The translations under genes and the position numbers were made by a program. Positions 44,178 through 53,496 of a stretch of DNA of 64,000 bases are shown here, in pieces (positions within the stretch are counted from its first letter, which is position 1; each line of letters starts with the position of its first letter). This DNA is from Terripilifer ovatus. GTDB taxonomy: Bacteria; Pseudomonadota; Alphaproteobacteria; Rhizobiales; Beijerinckiaceae. The DNA lies in the NCBI GenBank assembly GCA_029222685.1, contig JARHVB010000024.1, positions 62,001 through 126,000 on the forward strand, in the 5' to 3' direction. The notes below the pieces were generated by a model, which made no database searches, was not told the origin of the DNA, and was given only the letters and a program-made list of their open reading frames with translations.

Positions 44178-44227
44178 GGAAATAAGCTAACCCGCCTATC
44201 CTTGCGAGGTCAACAGTTATTTCCATG
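44175..44227. promoter_or_regulatory. ArsR operator between acr3 and arsR copy 1
   Basis: CATGGAAATAA (44175-44185) and TTATTTCCATG (44217-44227) are perfect 11-bp inverted arms. One arm includes the arsR start codon. The placement suits autorepression of the arsR-monooxygenase-MFS transcript. Confidence 0.7.
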
Positions 44228-44236
44228 ATAGTCGAA

Positions 44237-45301
44237 TTAGTGCCCTGGACCAGTCTCTTCCGCGATCCGCTCGCCAGCGCGTCCGCCCTCATACCAGCCC
44301 TTGGAGCGGTTCACGATCCAGACGACGGAGAGCATCACCGGCACCTCGATCAGCACCCCGACGACGGTGGCGAGCGCGGCGCCCGATTGAAAGCCGAACA
44401 GGCTGATGGCGGCGGCGACCGCCAACTCGAAGAAGTTGGAGGCTCCGATCAAGGCAGATGGGCCGGCAACGCAATGTTGCTCACCCGAGATGCGGTTGAG
44501 CAGGTAAGCGAGCCCGGAGTTGAAATAGACCTGGATCAGGATCGGCACCGCCAGCAGCGCGATGATGAGCGGCTGCGCCAGAATCTGTTCGCCCTGAAAG
44601 CCGAACAGAAGAACGAGGGTGGCGAGAAGTGCGACCAGTGACAGCGGCTGGAGCCGGTCCAGAAACCGCTTCAAGGCCGGCTCGCCGCCTGTCGCAAGCA
44701 ATCGGCGCCGCAGCAGTTGCGCGGCGATCACCGGCACGACGATGTAGAGCGCGACGGAGAGAACCAGCGTATCCCACGGCACGATGATGGACGAGAGGCC
44801 GAGCAGCAAGCCGACGATCGGCGCGAAGGCGAACACCATGATCGTGTCATTGAGCGCGACCTGGCTCAACGTGAAATGCGGCTCCCCCTTGGTGAGATTC
44901 GACCAGACGAACACCATCGCGGTGCAGGGTGCGGCTGCGAGGATGATGAGACCGGCGATATAGCTGTCGATCTGGTCGGCCGGCAGGTAGGGCCGGAACA
45001 GATAGCCGATGAACAGCCAACCGAGCGCCGCCATCGAGAACGGCTTCACGGCCCAGTTGACGAACAGCGTCACGCTGATGCCGCGCCAGTGTTCCCTGAC
45101 CTGACCGAGTGCGGCGAAGTCGATCTTCACCAGCATCGGCACGATCATCAGCCAGATCAGCGCCGCAACCGGCAGGTTGACCTTGGCAATCTCGGCAGCG
45201 CCGATGGCGTGGAACACGCCCGGCATAAAGTGGCCGAGCGCAATGCCGGCCACGATGCACAGCGCGACCCACAGGGTGAGGTAACGTTCAAAGGTGGACA
45301 T
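44237..45301 (-). CDS. acr3: ACR3-family arsenite efflux permease
   Basis: The 354-residue, ten-helix inner-membrane protein has ACR3 signatures: LPVAALIWLMIVPMLVKIDF, AAPCTAMVFVWSNLTKGEPHFTL (with the conserved Cys) and a later Glu in GASNFFELAVAAAISLFG. It exports arsenite made by the two upstream reductases. It lies 9 bp after the glutaredoxin-type arsC gene. Confidence 0.93.
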   Translation of the reverse strand: MSTFERYLTLWVALCIVAGIALGHFMPGVFHAIGAAEIAKVNLPVAALIWLMIVPMLVKIDFAALGQVREHWRGISVTLFVNWAVKPFSMAALGWLFIGYLFRPYLPADQIDSYIAGLIILAAAPCTAMVFVWSNLTKGEPHFTLSQVALNDTIMVFAFAPIVGLLLGLSSIIVPWDTLVLSVALYIVVPVIAAQLLRRRLLATGGEPALKRFLDRLQPLSLVALLATLVLLFGFQGEQILAQPLIIALLAVPILIQVYFNSGLAYLLNRISGEQHCVAGPSALIGASNFFELAVAAAISLFGFQSGAALATVVGVLIEVPVMLSVVWIVNRSKGWYEGGRAGERIAEETGPGH

Positions 45302-45310
45302 GCTCGTTCC

Positions 45311-45736
45311 TCACGCCGTCGCCACGCGACGGCCGTGTTCGTCCACCACGCGCTCGCCGTCTTCCTTGATGAACTCACCTTGCTGCGGCGGTATGAGCGC
45401 GAGCACTTCTTCGGAAGGCCGGCAGAGCTTCACGCCCTGCGGGCTCACGACGATCGGGCGGTTGATGAGGATGGAATGCGCCATCATGGCGTCGAGAAGC
45501 TGATCGTCGGTCAGCTTTGCATTGCCAAGGTCCAACTCCGCATAGGGCGTGCCCTTCTCGCGCAACAGGGCGCGGACGGAGATGTCCATGCGCGCGATGA
45601 GCTGCTTGAGCAGCGCCCGTGTGGGCGGCGTCTTCAAATACTCGATGACATGCGGCTCGATGCCGGCATTGCGGATCATCGCCAGCGTGTTGCGCGACGT
45701 GCCGCAATCGGGGTTGTGATAGATGATGACGTCCAT
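45311..45736 (-). CDS. arsC: arsenate reductase, glutaredoxin-coupled type
   Basis: The 141-residue protein begins MDVIIYHNPDCGTSRNTLAMIR, with the catalytic Cys in the NPxCGTSRN motif of the ArsC/Spx fold. Arginines follow in ILINRPIVV and KLCRPSEEVL. It reduces arsenate with glutathione and glutaredoxin. An ATG at 45748 overlaps the preceding gene's stop as ATGA and would add four residues. I prefer 45736 for its family-like N terminus. Confidence 0.92.
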   Translation of the reverse strand: MDVIIYHNPDCGTSRNTLAMIRNAGIEPHVIEYLKTPPTRALLKQLIARMDISVRALLREKGTPYAELDLGNAKLTDDQLLDAMMAHSILINRPIVVSPQGVKLCRPSEEVLALIPPQQGEFIKEDGERVVDEHGRRVATA

Positions 45737-45744
45737 GACCGCCC

Positions 45745-46272
45745 TCATGCCGCGCTCGGACGTGGCTTGGTCGCGCCCTGCAACTGGCCGATCTCGACGA
45801 GCTTGGAGCCGAGCGTCATGCGGTCGAGGCTGGCGATCGGCAGCGCCGCAAAGACGGAAATCCGGTTTTTGAGATAGCGGAAGGCGGCTACGAAAGCGGC
45901 CTCCTTCTGGATGTCCGGTCCCTCGACCGCGGCGGGGTCCTCGATTCCCCAATGCGCCGTCATGGGCTGGCCCGGCCAGACCGGACAGGATTCGCCGGCG
46001 GCGTTGTCGCAGACGGTGAACACGAAATCCATCACCGGCGCATCGGGCCTGGCGAACTCTTCCCAGCTCTTCGACCGGAAACCCTCGGCCGGATAGTCGA
46101 AGCTGCGCAGCACCTTCAGCGCGAAGGCATTGACGACGCCCTTTGGCTGGCTGCCGGCGGAGAATGCGCGGAAGCGCCCGCTGCCGTCCTTGGTAAGCAC
46201 GCTCTCGGCCAGGATCGAACGGGCGGAATTGCCGGTACAGAGGAAGAGCACATTATAGATTCGGTTAGTCAC
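45745..46272 (-). CDS. arsC: arsenate reductase, low-molecular-weight phosphatase type
   Basis: The 175-residue protein starts with GTG at 46272 behind AGGAGA and has the phosphatase P-loop LFLCTGNSARS. Downstream motifs are FSAGSQPKGVVN, VFTVCDNAAGESCPVWPG (redox cysteines and Asn) and HWGIEDPAA. It belongs to the thioredoxin-coupled arsenate reductases, a fold unrelated to the glutaredoxin-type enzyme encoded next to it. It overlaps arsR copy 2 by 8 bp. Confidence 0.92.
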   Translation of the reverse strand: MTNRIYNVLFLCTGNSARSILAESVLTKDGSGRFRAFSAGSQPKGVVNAFALKVLRSFDYPAEGFRSKSWEEFARPDAPVMDFVFTVCDNAAGESCPVWPGQPMTAHWGIEDPAAVEGPDIQKEAAFVAAFRYLKNRISVFAALPIASLDRMTLGSKLVEIGQLQGATKPRPSAA

Positions 46273-46636
46273 AGACGGTCTCCTTGGCAGCACTCTTATT
46301 TGGCGGACAGCAGGGAGCGAGGTCTGCGATCAGCGGAGCACAGATCTCCGGACGGCCGCCGCAGCAATCCTTGACCAGAAACCCGGTAAGCGTACGCACG
46401 GCATCGAGCTTCGCGCGGTAGATGATCGAGCGGCTTTGGCGTTCGGCCTCGATCAATCCGGCGCGGGTGAGGATCGCCAGATGCGTGGACATGGTGTTGT
46501 GCGGCGCGGCCATATGCCGGGCGATCTCCCCGGCAGGCAGTCCGTCAGGTTCGTGCTCCATGAGGAGCCGGAAGACGTTGAGGCGGGTCGGCTGGGCGAG
46601 CGCCGCAAAGGCGAGGATGGCTTGCTCTGATTCCAT
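46265..46636 (-). CDS. arsR: ArsR-family arsenic-responsive repressor (copy 2)
   Basis: The 123-residue repressor has the helix-turn-helix AAPHNTMSTHLAILTRAGLIEAERQSRSIIYRA. The C-terminal half carries CC in KDCCGGRPEIC and CC in LAPCCPP, a plausible As(III) site. It is the first gene of the arsR-arsC-arsC-acr3 operon. A dyad lies directly upstream. Confidence 0.9.
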   Translation of the reverse strand: MESEQAILAFAALAQPTRLNVFRLLMEHEPDGLPAGEIARHMAAPHNTMSTHLAILTRAGLIEAERQSRSIIYRAKLDAVRTLTGFLVKDCCGGRPEICAPLIADLAPCCPPNKSAAKETVCD

Positions 46637-46637
46637 G

Positions 46638-46655
46638 TGTCGAGACTAATCGACA
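46638..46655. promoter_or_regulatory. dyad upstream of arsR copy 2
   Basis: TGTCGA, 6 bp, TCGACA lies one base before the arsR start codon; the neighbouring ATATTAG may belong to the promoter. A probable autorepression operator. Confidence 0.5.
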
Positions 46656-46764
46656 TATTAGCGGGAGTCCAGCCCGATGGGAAGGTCTTCCGTATGTTCG
46701 CCGTCGGGTCGAGGTGCGCCGAGCCAGATCATTCAATCGGCCCGGCCGCAGCACCAAGCAGGCG

Positions 46765-47023
46765 TCAGAGGTCATTCACGAAGGCGAGCAATTTGTCATC
46801 CGCCTTGAGGCGGCCTGCCCACTGACCGTCCATGGGATCCACGCGCGCCAACGGCTTCCCTGAGCGCGAGATGGGCATGTAGGTATCGTTGCATTGACCG
46901 GGTCGATTCGTGACCAAGCCGCAGCGAGATCACGGGCGTATCGACGCCAGCGTGCAGTAGCTCCATCGCAGCGGTATGCCTCAGGACAGAGGTGAAACCC
47001 GCTTCGTGCGTAACGAGCCACAC
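46765..47023 (-). pseudogene. tyrosine-integrase C-terminal remnant, frameshifted
   Basis: One frame reads FTSVLRHTAAMELLHAGVDTPVISLRLGHESTRSMQRYLHAHLAL. This contains the H-x-x-R-like RHT and LGHE...Y catalytic motifs of XerC-type integrases. After a frame change near 46850 the other frame supplies the family end GRLKADDKLLAFVNDL, with stop at 46765-46767. The N-terminal two thirds are missing. It marks past mobile-element activity next to the ars cluster. Confidence 0.75.
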
Positions 47024-47040
47024 CGTTCTCTCGCATCGCT

Positions 47041-47262
47041 GAGCAGTTCGACGAGAGCCTGCGTGACGACAATCACGGGAAGCATCGGAACGGCAAGGCC
47101 GAGCGGTAGAACGAAGAGCGAATTGCGTATCGCCGCGATGAACGCGATGGCTTTCGTTCCTGCGCCAGACAGCCTGAACAACTGGCCGACGAGGAGCTCG
47201 CTATCGGAGCCACTGCGGCGAACGCGATGTGGGGCTCGTGTGAGAACGCGACAACAAAAGCA
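47041..47262 (-). pseudogene. remnant of a bile-acid-symporter-type arsenic transporter
   Basis: A frame near 47166-47041 reads GAGTKAIAFIAAIRNSLFVLPLGLAVPMLPVIVVTQALVELL. This resembles the C-terminal helices of BASS/ACR3-like arsenic-resistance proteins (AF-x3-RNSxxVLPLxLA, VIVTQxLVEL). A second frame further upstream, 47262-47200, gives FVVAFSHEPHIAFAAVAP, the preceding helix, so the gene is frameshifted as well as truncated. The match is from memory of the family and is weaker than for the integrase piece. The remaining parts of 46637-47424 show no gene. Confidence 0.45.
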
Positions 47263-47424
47263 ATAGACAATCTTGCGGAGAGCTGGATCTGAACGCATTC
47301 AGCCGATCAGGCCCAGCATCTCCGATACATCTATTACTTTGCGGGAGTGGCAAGCGGTGCTCAACAGCGTCGACGGGCTGAATGAGATCCGATGCGCGCG
47401 GCATGCAAACTGGCATGATCCTGA

Positions 47425-49758
47425 CTAGTGCGAGAGTCGAATCTGCCGCGCCGCATCGACCATGTTCACCAACGCCGGGCGCACCTCTTCCCATTTGCGG
47501 GTTTTGAGGCCGCAATCGGGATTGATCCAGAGCTGGCTATCAGCAAGTCGCTGCCGCGCGAGCTTCATGAGGTTCGTCATCTCCTCGACTTCCGGCACCC
47601 GTGGCGAGTGGATATCATACACGCCGGGCCCGATTTCGTTCGGATATTTGTAGTTCCGGAACGCATCGAGCAATTCCATCTTGGAGCGCGACGTCTCGAT
47701 CGAGATGACATCGGCGTCCATTGCCGCGATTGCATCGATGATATCGTTGAATTCAGAGTAGCACATATGCGTGTGAATCTGCGTGGCGTCCGCGACGCCC
47801 GTCGAGCACAAGCGGAAGCTCTCGACCGCCCATTCAAGATAGCTTTTCCATTCCGAACGGCGCAGCGGCAGGCCCTCGCGCAAGGCCGCTTCGTCGATCT
47901 GGATCATGGCCGCGCCCGCGCTTTCGAGATCCGCGACCTCATCGCGGATCGCAAGCGCGATCTGTCGGCAGGCAAGACTGCGCGGCACGTCATCGCGCAC
48001 GAAGGACCAGTTGAGGATGGTCACCGGACCGGTGAGCATGCCCTTCATCGGCTTCTTCGTCTCGGACTGCGCGTATTTCCACCAAGCGACGGTCATGGGC
48101 TTCGGTCGTGAGACGTCGCCGAACAGGATCGGCGGGCGGACGCAGCGCGACCCGTAGCTCTGCACCCACGCATGCTTGGTGAAAGCGAAGCCGGAAAGCT
48201 GCTCGCCAAAATACTGCACCATGTCGTTGCGCTCGAACTCGCCATGCACCAGCACGTCGAGGCCGATCTCTTCCTGCCAGCGGATGACGCACGTGGTTTC
48301 CTCGCGCAGGAACTTTTCGTATTCCGCATCGCTCATCGCGCCCTTGGCATGCGCCGCGCGCGCCTTGCGGACTTCGGCGGTCTGCGGGAACGAACCTATC
48401 GTCGTCGTCGGAAAAGCCGGAAGCTCGAAGCGCTCGCGCTGCACCTTGGCCCGATCGGTAAAGCCGCTTTTGCGCTTCGCCATGGCGGGCGTGATCGCGG
48501 CCATTCGCGCTGCGACCTTGGGATCATGCACCTTCGCCGAAGCCTTGCGCGCTGCCGCGGCCTTGGCCGAAGCATCGAGCGCTGCGCTAACCGACGCACG
48601 GCCCTTGGCCAGCGCTGCACCGAGTGTCGCCAGCTCAGCCATTTTCTGGACCGAGAACGCGAGCCAGCTCTTTACTTCTTCATCGAGATCGGTTTCGAGC
48701 GAAACGTCGATCGGCACATGGAGAAGCGAGCAGGATGGCGCGATCTGCACATGATCCGTGCCGCGCTTGGCCACCACGGGCTCCAACCGGTCGAGCAGCG
48801 CCGGAAGGTTGGCGCGCCAGATATTGCGGCCGTCGATGACGCCGAGCGAGAGGACAAGACCTTCCGGCGCCTTCGCAGCGATGGCCTCAAGCTGCTCCGG
48901 GGCCCGGATGAGATCGAGGTGAAACCCTGCCACCGGAAGCGACAGCGCGGTGTCAAGATTGTCGCCGAGCCCTCCGAAATACGTCGTGAGCATGATCTTG
49001 AGATTCGGCAGCGCGTGCGCGATCTGGCCATAGGCTGCACGCAGGGCAGCGCGGGTGGCGTCGTCGAGATCGAGAACGAGGCATGGCTCATCGAGTTGCA
49101 CCCATTCGGCGCCGTTCGCCGCAAGACGGCGCAGCATATCGATATAGACCGGAAGCAAGCCCGGCAGCAGTGACAGGGCATCGAAACCCGCGTCCTTGCT
49201 TTTGCCCAGCTTCAGATAGGTGACGGGGCCGAGCAGCACGGGACGGGTCTGGTAGCCGAGGGCCTTGGCTTCACGGTATTCATCAACGGCCTTCAGCGAG
49301 GACAATTCGAAGCGCTGGTCCTTGCTGAATTCCGGCACCATGTAGTGGTAGTTCGTGTCGAACCACTTGGTCATCTCCTGCGCGGGCGCGCCGTGCGCGT
49401 GCCCCTCGCCGTGATGGCCATGCGCACAGGCTTCATCGTGCTGCTCGCCTTGCGAGCCGCGCGCCATCGCAAAATAGGTGTCCAGCGGCACCGGACCGCC
49501 TTTCCAACCGTAGATGCTCGGGATAGCGCCGACCATCACGCTGATGTCGAGGACATGATCGTAAAATGAGAAGTCGTTGGACGGAATGACGTCGAGTCCG
49601 GCCTCCTTCTGCAATGCCCAATGGCGCTCGCGCAGTTCGCGACCTGCTGCCAGCAACTGCTCGGCCGACCATTCGCCTTTCCAATAATTTTCCGTGGCTT
49701 TCTTGAGCTCTCGCCGGGCTCCGATTCTGGGAAATCCGAGATTCGCGATCCGCACCAT
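47425..49758 (-). CDS. metE: cobalamin-independent methionine synthase MetE
   Basis: The 777-residue enzyme transfers methyl from methyltetrahydrofolate-triglutamate to homocysteine. It starts [23 protein letters not shown] and has two (beta-alpha)8 halves. The C half holds the Zn site: HMC in [12 protein letters not shown], the family Glu, and Cys in [19 protein letters not shown] marks the second-half start. A His-rich insert ([15 protein letters not shown], ~residues 108-122) is unusual. It is divergent from metR; no riboswitch is visible upstream. Confidence 0.97.
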   Translation of the reverse strand: MVRIANLGFPRIGARRELKKATENYWKGEWSAEQLLAAGRELRERHWALQKEAGLDVIPSNDFSFYDHVLDISVMVGAIPSIYGWKGGPVPLDTYFAMARGSQGEQHDEACAHGHHGEGHAHGAPAQEMTKWFDTNYHYMVPEFSKDQRFELSSLKAVDEYREAKALGYQTRPVLLGPVTYLKLGKSKDAGFDALSLLPGLLPVYIDMLRRLAANGAEWVQLDEPCLVLDLDDATRAALRAAYGQIAHALPNLKIMLTTYFGGLGDNLDTALSLPVAGFHLDLIRAPEQLEAIAAKAPEGLVLSLGVIDGRNIWRANLPALLDRLEPVVAKRGTDHVQIAPSCSLLHVPIDVSLETDLDEEVKSWLAFSVQKMAELATLGAALAKGRASVSAALDASAKAAAARKASAKVHDPKVAARMAAITPAMAKRKSGFTDRAKVQRERFELPAFPTTTIGSFPQTAEVRKARAAHAKGAMSDAEYEKFLREETTCVIRWQEEIGLDVLVHGEFERNDMVQYFGEQLSGFAFTKHAWVQSYGSRCVRPPILFGDVSRPKPMTVAWWKYAQSETKKPMKGMLTGPVTILNWSFVRDDVPRSLACRQIALAIRDEVADLESAGAAMIQIDEAALREGLPLRRSEWKSYLEWAVESFRLCSTGVADATQIHTHMCYSEFNDIIDAIAAMDADVISIETSRSKMELLDAFRNYKYPNEIGPGVYDIHSPRVPEVEEMTNLMKLARQRLADSQLWINPDCGLKTRKWEEVRPALVNMVDAARQIRLSH

Positions 49759-49897
49759 TGTCGTTCTCCGTGCTGCGCCGGCGCGGGCTGAAAAAGTTGG
49801 GAGCGCGGCGTGGGCAAATTGGGCAACGACCCATAGCGGTCTTTTCCTATGACAAAAAATGTCTTGTTTTCACAGATCAATGACATAACGTCATGGA
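49759..49897. promoter_or_regulatory. metE-metR divergent control region
   Basis: Two dyads occur: GACA-N5-TGTC (49851-49863, with an A-tract centre) and ATGACATAACGTCAT (49880-49894), the latter ending 3 bp before the metR ATG. MetR proteins bind dyads in such divergent regions; these differ from the enterobacterial TGAA-N5-TTCA consensus. Confidence 0.55.
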
Positions 49898-50788
49898 ATG
49901 TTGGACCTTCAGCATTTGGCCATCGTCCGTGAGGTCGATCGGTGCGGCAGTCTCACGGCCGCTGCTGAAAAGCTGTGTCTCAGCCAATCGGCGGTGAGCC
50001 ATGCCATCCGGCGCTTTGAAGAGCGCTTCGGCGTCGCGCTGTGGGAGAAGGAGGGGCGCGGAATCCGTTTGACCCAGGCCGGCGGCTATATCCTGGCGCT
50101 CGCGGGCCGCGTGTTGCCGCAGATAGATCATGCTGAGCGCGTCTTACAGGAGTTCGCGCAAGGTCATCGCGGAGCGCTGCGCGTCGGGATGGAATGTCAT
50201 CCGTGTCAGCAGTGGTTGACGCGCGTCGTCGATCCCTATTTGCGACGCTGGACGCGCGTGGATCTTGATGTGACGACGGCGTTTCGCTTTGGCGGAATTG
50301 CAGCGTTACTGGGCCACGAAATCGATTTGTTGATCACGCCCGATCCCATTGAGCGACCCAATCTGAATTACGTGCCGGTTTTCGATTACGAGATCGTCCT
50401 CGCCGTCGCTGCAGATCATCCGCTGGCCGCGAAATCCGTGGCAACACCCTCTGATCTCAGCTCCGAGACGCTGATAACTTATCCGGTGGCGCCGGAGCGC
50501 CTCGACGTCTTCACCCGTTTCCTGGTTCCGGCAGGCTGTTTACCGCAACGGCATCGAACGGTCGAAACCTCGGACCTCATGCTCCAGATGGTTGCGACCG
50601 GACGCGGCGTGAGCGCGATCCCTGATTGGCTGCTGCATGAATTGCCAGCCGGCGAGAGGCTGCATGCGCTTCGGTTTGGAGAGAGCGGCATAGCCAAAAG
50701 CATCCACATCGGAATGCGCAGTGGCGATGAGACTGTCGACTACATTCAAGGCTTTCTCGACATTGCCAAATCAACGGCGCGGGTCTGA
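49898..50788 (+). CDS. metR: LysR-type regulator MetR
   Basis: The 296-residue protein has a LysR helix-turn-helix (GSLTAAAEKLCLSQSAVSHAIRRFEERFGVALWEKEGRGI). The effector domain starts RVGMECHPCQQWL, typical of the homocysteine-responsive MetR family; FRFGGIAALLGHEIDLLITPDP follows. It is divergent from metE with a 139-bp gap, the classic MetR arrangement. It should activate metE in the presence of homocysteine. Confidence 0.92.
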   Translation: MLDLQHLAIVREVDRCGSLTAAAEKLCLSQSAVSHAIRRFEERFGVALWEKEGRGIRLTQAGGYILALAGRVLPQIDHAERVLQEFAQGHRGALRVGMECHPCQQWLTRVVDPYLRRWTRVDLDVTTAFRFGGIAALLGHEIDLLITPDPIERPNLNYVPVFDYEIVLAVAADHPLAAKSVATPSDLSSETLITYPVAPERLDVFTRFLVPAGCLPQRHRTVETSDLMLQMVATGRGVSAIPDWLLHELPAGERLHALRFGESGIAKSIHIGMRSGDETVDYIQGFLDIAKSTARV

Positions 50789-50828
50789 ACTGCAGACGAT
50801 CAAGCAGTACGTCGCAGTAGTCTGGTTT

Positions 50829-51497
50829 TCAGGATTCGACTGTATCGTTTGAGCGACCGTAGTACTGCGTGCCGATTTCAATCGGCGGGCGCCCCTGTTC
50901 GCGCCGGTGCTGGTTGGTGTCGCGCAGCGAATAGACGCAGCCGCAGTACTCCTGCTGATAGAATTCCTCGCGCTTGCTGATTTCGATCATGCGCTGCGCG
51001 CCGCCGCCCTTGCGCCAGTTGAAATCCCAATAGCTCAAATCCTCGTAGCGCCCCGCCGCGCGCTGGCCGCAATCGTTGATCTGCGCCATGTTTTTCCAGC
51101 GCGAGATGCCGAGCGAGGATGTCATCACCGGGAAACCGTTCTCATGGGCGTAGAGCGCGGTTCGCTCGAAACGCATATCGAAGCACATCGTACAGCGCGC
51201 CCCGCGCTCGGGCTCCCACTCCATTCCCTTGGCGCGCGCGAACCAGTTGTCCTTATCATAATCGGCGTCAATGAAGGCGACACCGTGCTTTTCGGCGAAG
51301 CGCACGTTCTCATCCTTGCGGAGAAGATACTCTTTCTGCGGATGGATGTTCGGGTTGTAGAAGAAGATCGTGTAATCGATCGCGGAAGCGAGCATCGCCT
51401 CCATCACTTCGCCGGAACACGGCGCGCAGCAGGAATGAAGGAGGACGCGGCGGTGGCCGCCCGGCGGCTGGAGTTTCGATCGTTCGGTCATATCCAA
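50829..51497 (-). CDS. queH: epoxyqueuosine reductase QueH
   Basis: The 222-residue enzyme catalyses the last step of queuosine tRNA modification without cobalamin. It has the DUF208 signature: the N-terminal CC in [11 protein letters not shown], then RCTMCFDMR, and YCGCVYSL near the C terminus, which supply the iron-sulphur/metal cysteines. It does not need cobalamin, unlike QueG. Gene order (23 bp after the Rieske gene) allows co-transcription with prp genes, which may be incidental. Confidence 0.92.
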   Translation of the reverse strand: MDMTERSKLQPPGGHRRVLLHSCCAPCSGEVMEAMLASAIDYTIFFYNPNIHPQKEYLLRKDENVRFAEKHGVAFIDADYDKDNWFARAKGMEWEPERGARCTMCFDMRFERTALYAHENGFPVMTSSLGISRWKNMAQINDCGQRAAGRYEDLSYWDFNWRKGGGAQRMIEISKREEFYQQEYCGCVYSLRDTNQHRREQGRPPIEIGTQYYGRSNDTVES

Positions 51498-51519
51498 AGC
51501 GTCCTAAGCCGAGGCGGCA

Positions 51520-52584
51520 TCAGCTCGTTTCATGGGCTGGCGGCCGTCCATTGGCAGCGAGCAGCTTTCGCAGCTCGCGTATAGGCGGAAACACCTCCTG
51601 ATTCCAGTCGCCGCCCTGGCTGTCATAGGCGGCCTGTTCCATCTCGACGATCGCGCAGTCCTCCGCGAAGACCCGGTTGGTGAACCACGCCAGCACCGGC
51701 CACGCGACATCGAGAAGGCCGGGTATTTTGGGCCGGCGCACCGACAAGAGGATGAATGTGCGGTTCGACCGTTGCGCGGCGTCAACCGGCGTGTAGCCGA
51801 GCCAGACATGCAGCACGGGTTTGTCGCCTGCCGTCCAGAAACGGAGCGTTTGATAAGGATATTCAGTCCGGACCGTCATCAGGTCGCGGGAGTCGGCCGA
51901 GGCGCTGCGGAAGCTGCCGACGATGACTGTCTCGCCAAGCGGCGGCTTCTCATCCGGGCGGCGGAAGCTGAAATCGACCTCGAACCAGTCGGGGCCCGCG
52001 CGCCGTCCGCGATAGCGCGGCGCGACCTTGCCCGTCGTCCTTCGGTGCAGGAACTGATGGTTCATGTCCATCAGATTTTCGTGCATGAAGCTGTAGTGAC
52101 AACGTACAATCTTGCCAAAGCGCCGGGTCTTATATGCGCGGTCCGCGGAGGCGCCGATCGTGCCGGGCGGAGCTTTCGGAGATCCCGCGCCCGGCCACAC
52201 AAAAATCAGTCCGTTGCCCTCATGACATGGATAAGACCGTACGCCATTGGGCAGCTTGTCCTTGCCGAGATAGGGCACGTCGACGCATCGGCCGGACGCA
52301 TCGTAGCTCCAGCCGTGATAGCAGCAGCGCACGGTGCAATCGTTGACGACGCCCTTGGACAGTGGCACCTGGCGATGGGCGCAACGGTCTTCGAGCGCAA
52401 AGACGGACCCCGCAGACGGGCGCACCAGCACGATCGGCTCGCCTGCGAAGCTGGTAGCGAAGGTCTTGCCCGGTTTGACCTCGCGCGACCATGCGACGGG
52501 ATACCAATGATCGGGATGCGCCCCGATGGCGCGAAGATCGCCCGGCGCATCGGGCGCTGGCTCTTGTCCTGTATTACGCAGCAT
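51520..52584 (-). CDS. Rieske-type ring-hydroxylating oxygenase alpha subunit
   Basis: The 354-residue protein has a Rieske [2Fe-2S] site (C-x-H in DRCAHRQVPLSKG; C-x2-H in CCYHGWSYD). A mononuclear iron domain follows, containing ENLMDMNHQFLH, where the family ligands Asp/His-x4-His would lie. The closest recognisable group is the vanillate/phthalate-type demethylase/oxygenase class. It overlaps prpB by 11 bp, so it is part of the prp transcript. No ferredoxin or reductase gene accompanies it. The substrate is unknown. Confidence 0.82.
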   Translation of the reverse strand: MLRNTGQEPAPDAPGDLRAIGAHPDHWYPVAWSREVKPGKTFATSFAGEPIVLVRPSAGSVFALEDRCAHRQVPLSKGVVNDCTVRCCYHGWSYDASGRCVDVPYLGKDKLPNGVRSYPCHEGNGLIFVWPGAGSPKAPPGTIGASADRAYKTRRFGKIVRCHYSFMHENLMDMNHQFLHRRTTGKVAPRYRGRRAGPDWFEVDFSFRRPDEKPPLGETVIVGSFRSASADSRDLMTVRTEYPYQTLRFWTAGDKPVLHVWLGYTPVDAAQRSNRTFILLSVRRPKIPGLLDVAWPVLAWFTNRVFAEDCAIVEMEQAAYDSQGGDWNQEVFPPIRELRKLLAANGRPPAHETS

Positions 52585-53485
52585 CCGGAACGATGGTTTG
52601 CACGATCGAAGCGTCGAGCGCTTCGAAATCTTTCAGGCCAATGAATTCATAAAGCTCGGCGCGGGTTTGCATATCGCCGAGCATCGTCTTGGCGCTGCCG
52701 TCCCGGCGCAGCGTGGCGTAAAGCTTCTGTTGCGCCTTGTTGGCCACGCGCAAGGATGACACCGGCCAGATCACCATGCGGTAGCCCATGGATTCAAATT
52801 CGCTCGCGGTGAAGAACGGCGTCTTGCCGAACTCAGTCATGTTGGCAAGCAGCGGCACGCCTGGCATCCGCGCAGCAAACTCCTTGAACATCTCGGCCGT
52901 CGTGAGCGCTTCCGGGAAGATCGCATCGGCTCCCGCTTCCATGTAGAGCTTCGCGCGCGCAACCGCGCCGTCCACGCCCTCGCTTGCCGCCGCGTCGGTT
53001 CGGGCGATCAGATAAAGATGCCGCCGTGCTTTTGCCGCCGCCGCGACCTTGGCCGCCATGTCATGGGTATCGGCGAGCTTCTTGTCGTTGAGATGGCCGC
53101 ATTTCTTCGGCAGGAGCTGGTCCTCGATATGGACGGCCGCCGCGCCCGCATCTTCAAACGTGCGGACCATGTGCATGACGTTGAGCGCCTCGCCATAGCC
53201 GGTGTCGCCATCGACCAGCACCGGAAGGCCGCTTGCGCGTGCGACCTGCCGGATGAAGAAAGCAACCTCATCGACGGTGATGATGCCAAGGTCCGGCAGG
53301 CCCATCGAGGCGGTCATCGCCGCGCCTGAAAGATAGAGCGCTTCGAAACCCGCCGCTTTCGCTTGAAGCGCGGCCATGCCGTTATGCGTGCCGGGTATCT
53401 GAAGAATACCTGCGCGCTCCATGCGGGTGCGAAAGCGCTGCCCGGCAGCCTCCGCCGGCAGATCGGCGGCGATGAGATACGGCAT
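52574..53485 (-). CDS. prpB: methylisocitrate lyase
   Basis: The 303-residue enzyme cleaves 2-methylisocitrate to pyruvate and succinate. It belongs to the isocitrate-lyase/PEP-mutase superfamily: LPVLVDGDTGYGEALNV supplies metal-binding Asp, and the catalytic loop is LLPKKCGHLNDKKL with the K-K-C-G-H motif. It follows prpC at 11 bp. Oxaloacetate decarboxylase activity is an alternative within the fold, but the operon supports PrpB. Confidence 0.93.
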   Translation of the reverse strand: MPYLIAADLPAEAAGQRFRTRMERAGILQIPGTHNGMAALQAKAAGFEALYLSGAAMTASMGLPDLGIITVDEVAFFIRQVARASGLPVLVDGDTGYGEALNVMHMVRTFEDAGAAAVHIEDQLLPKKCGHLNDKKLADTHDMAAKVAAAAKARRHLYLIARTDAAASEGVDGAVARAKLYMEAGADAIFPEALTTAEMFKEFAARMPGVPLLANMTEFGKTPFFTASEFESMGYRMVIWPVSSLRVANKAQQKLYATLRRDGSAKTMLGDMQTRAELYEFIGLKDFEALDASIVQTIVPDAA

Positions 53486-53496
53486 TACGGTTCCTT

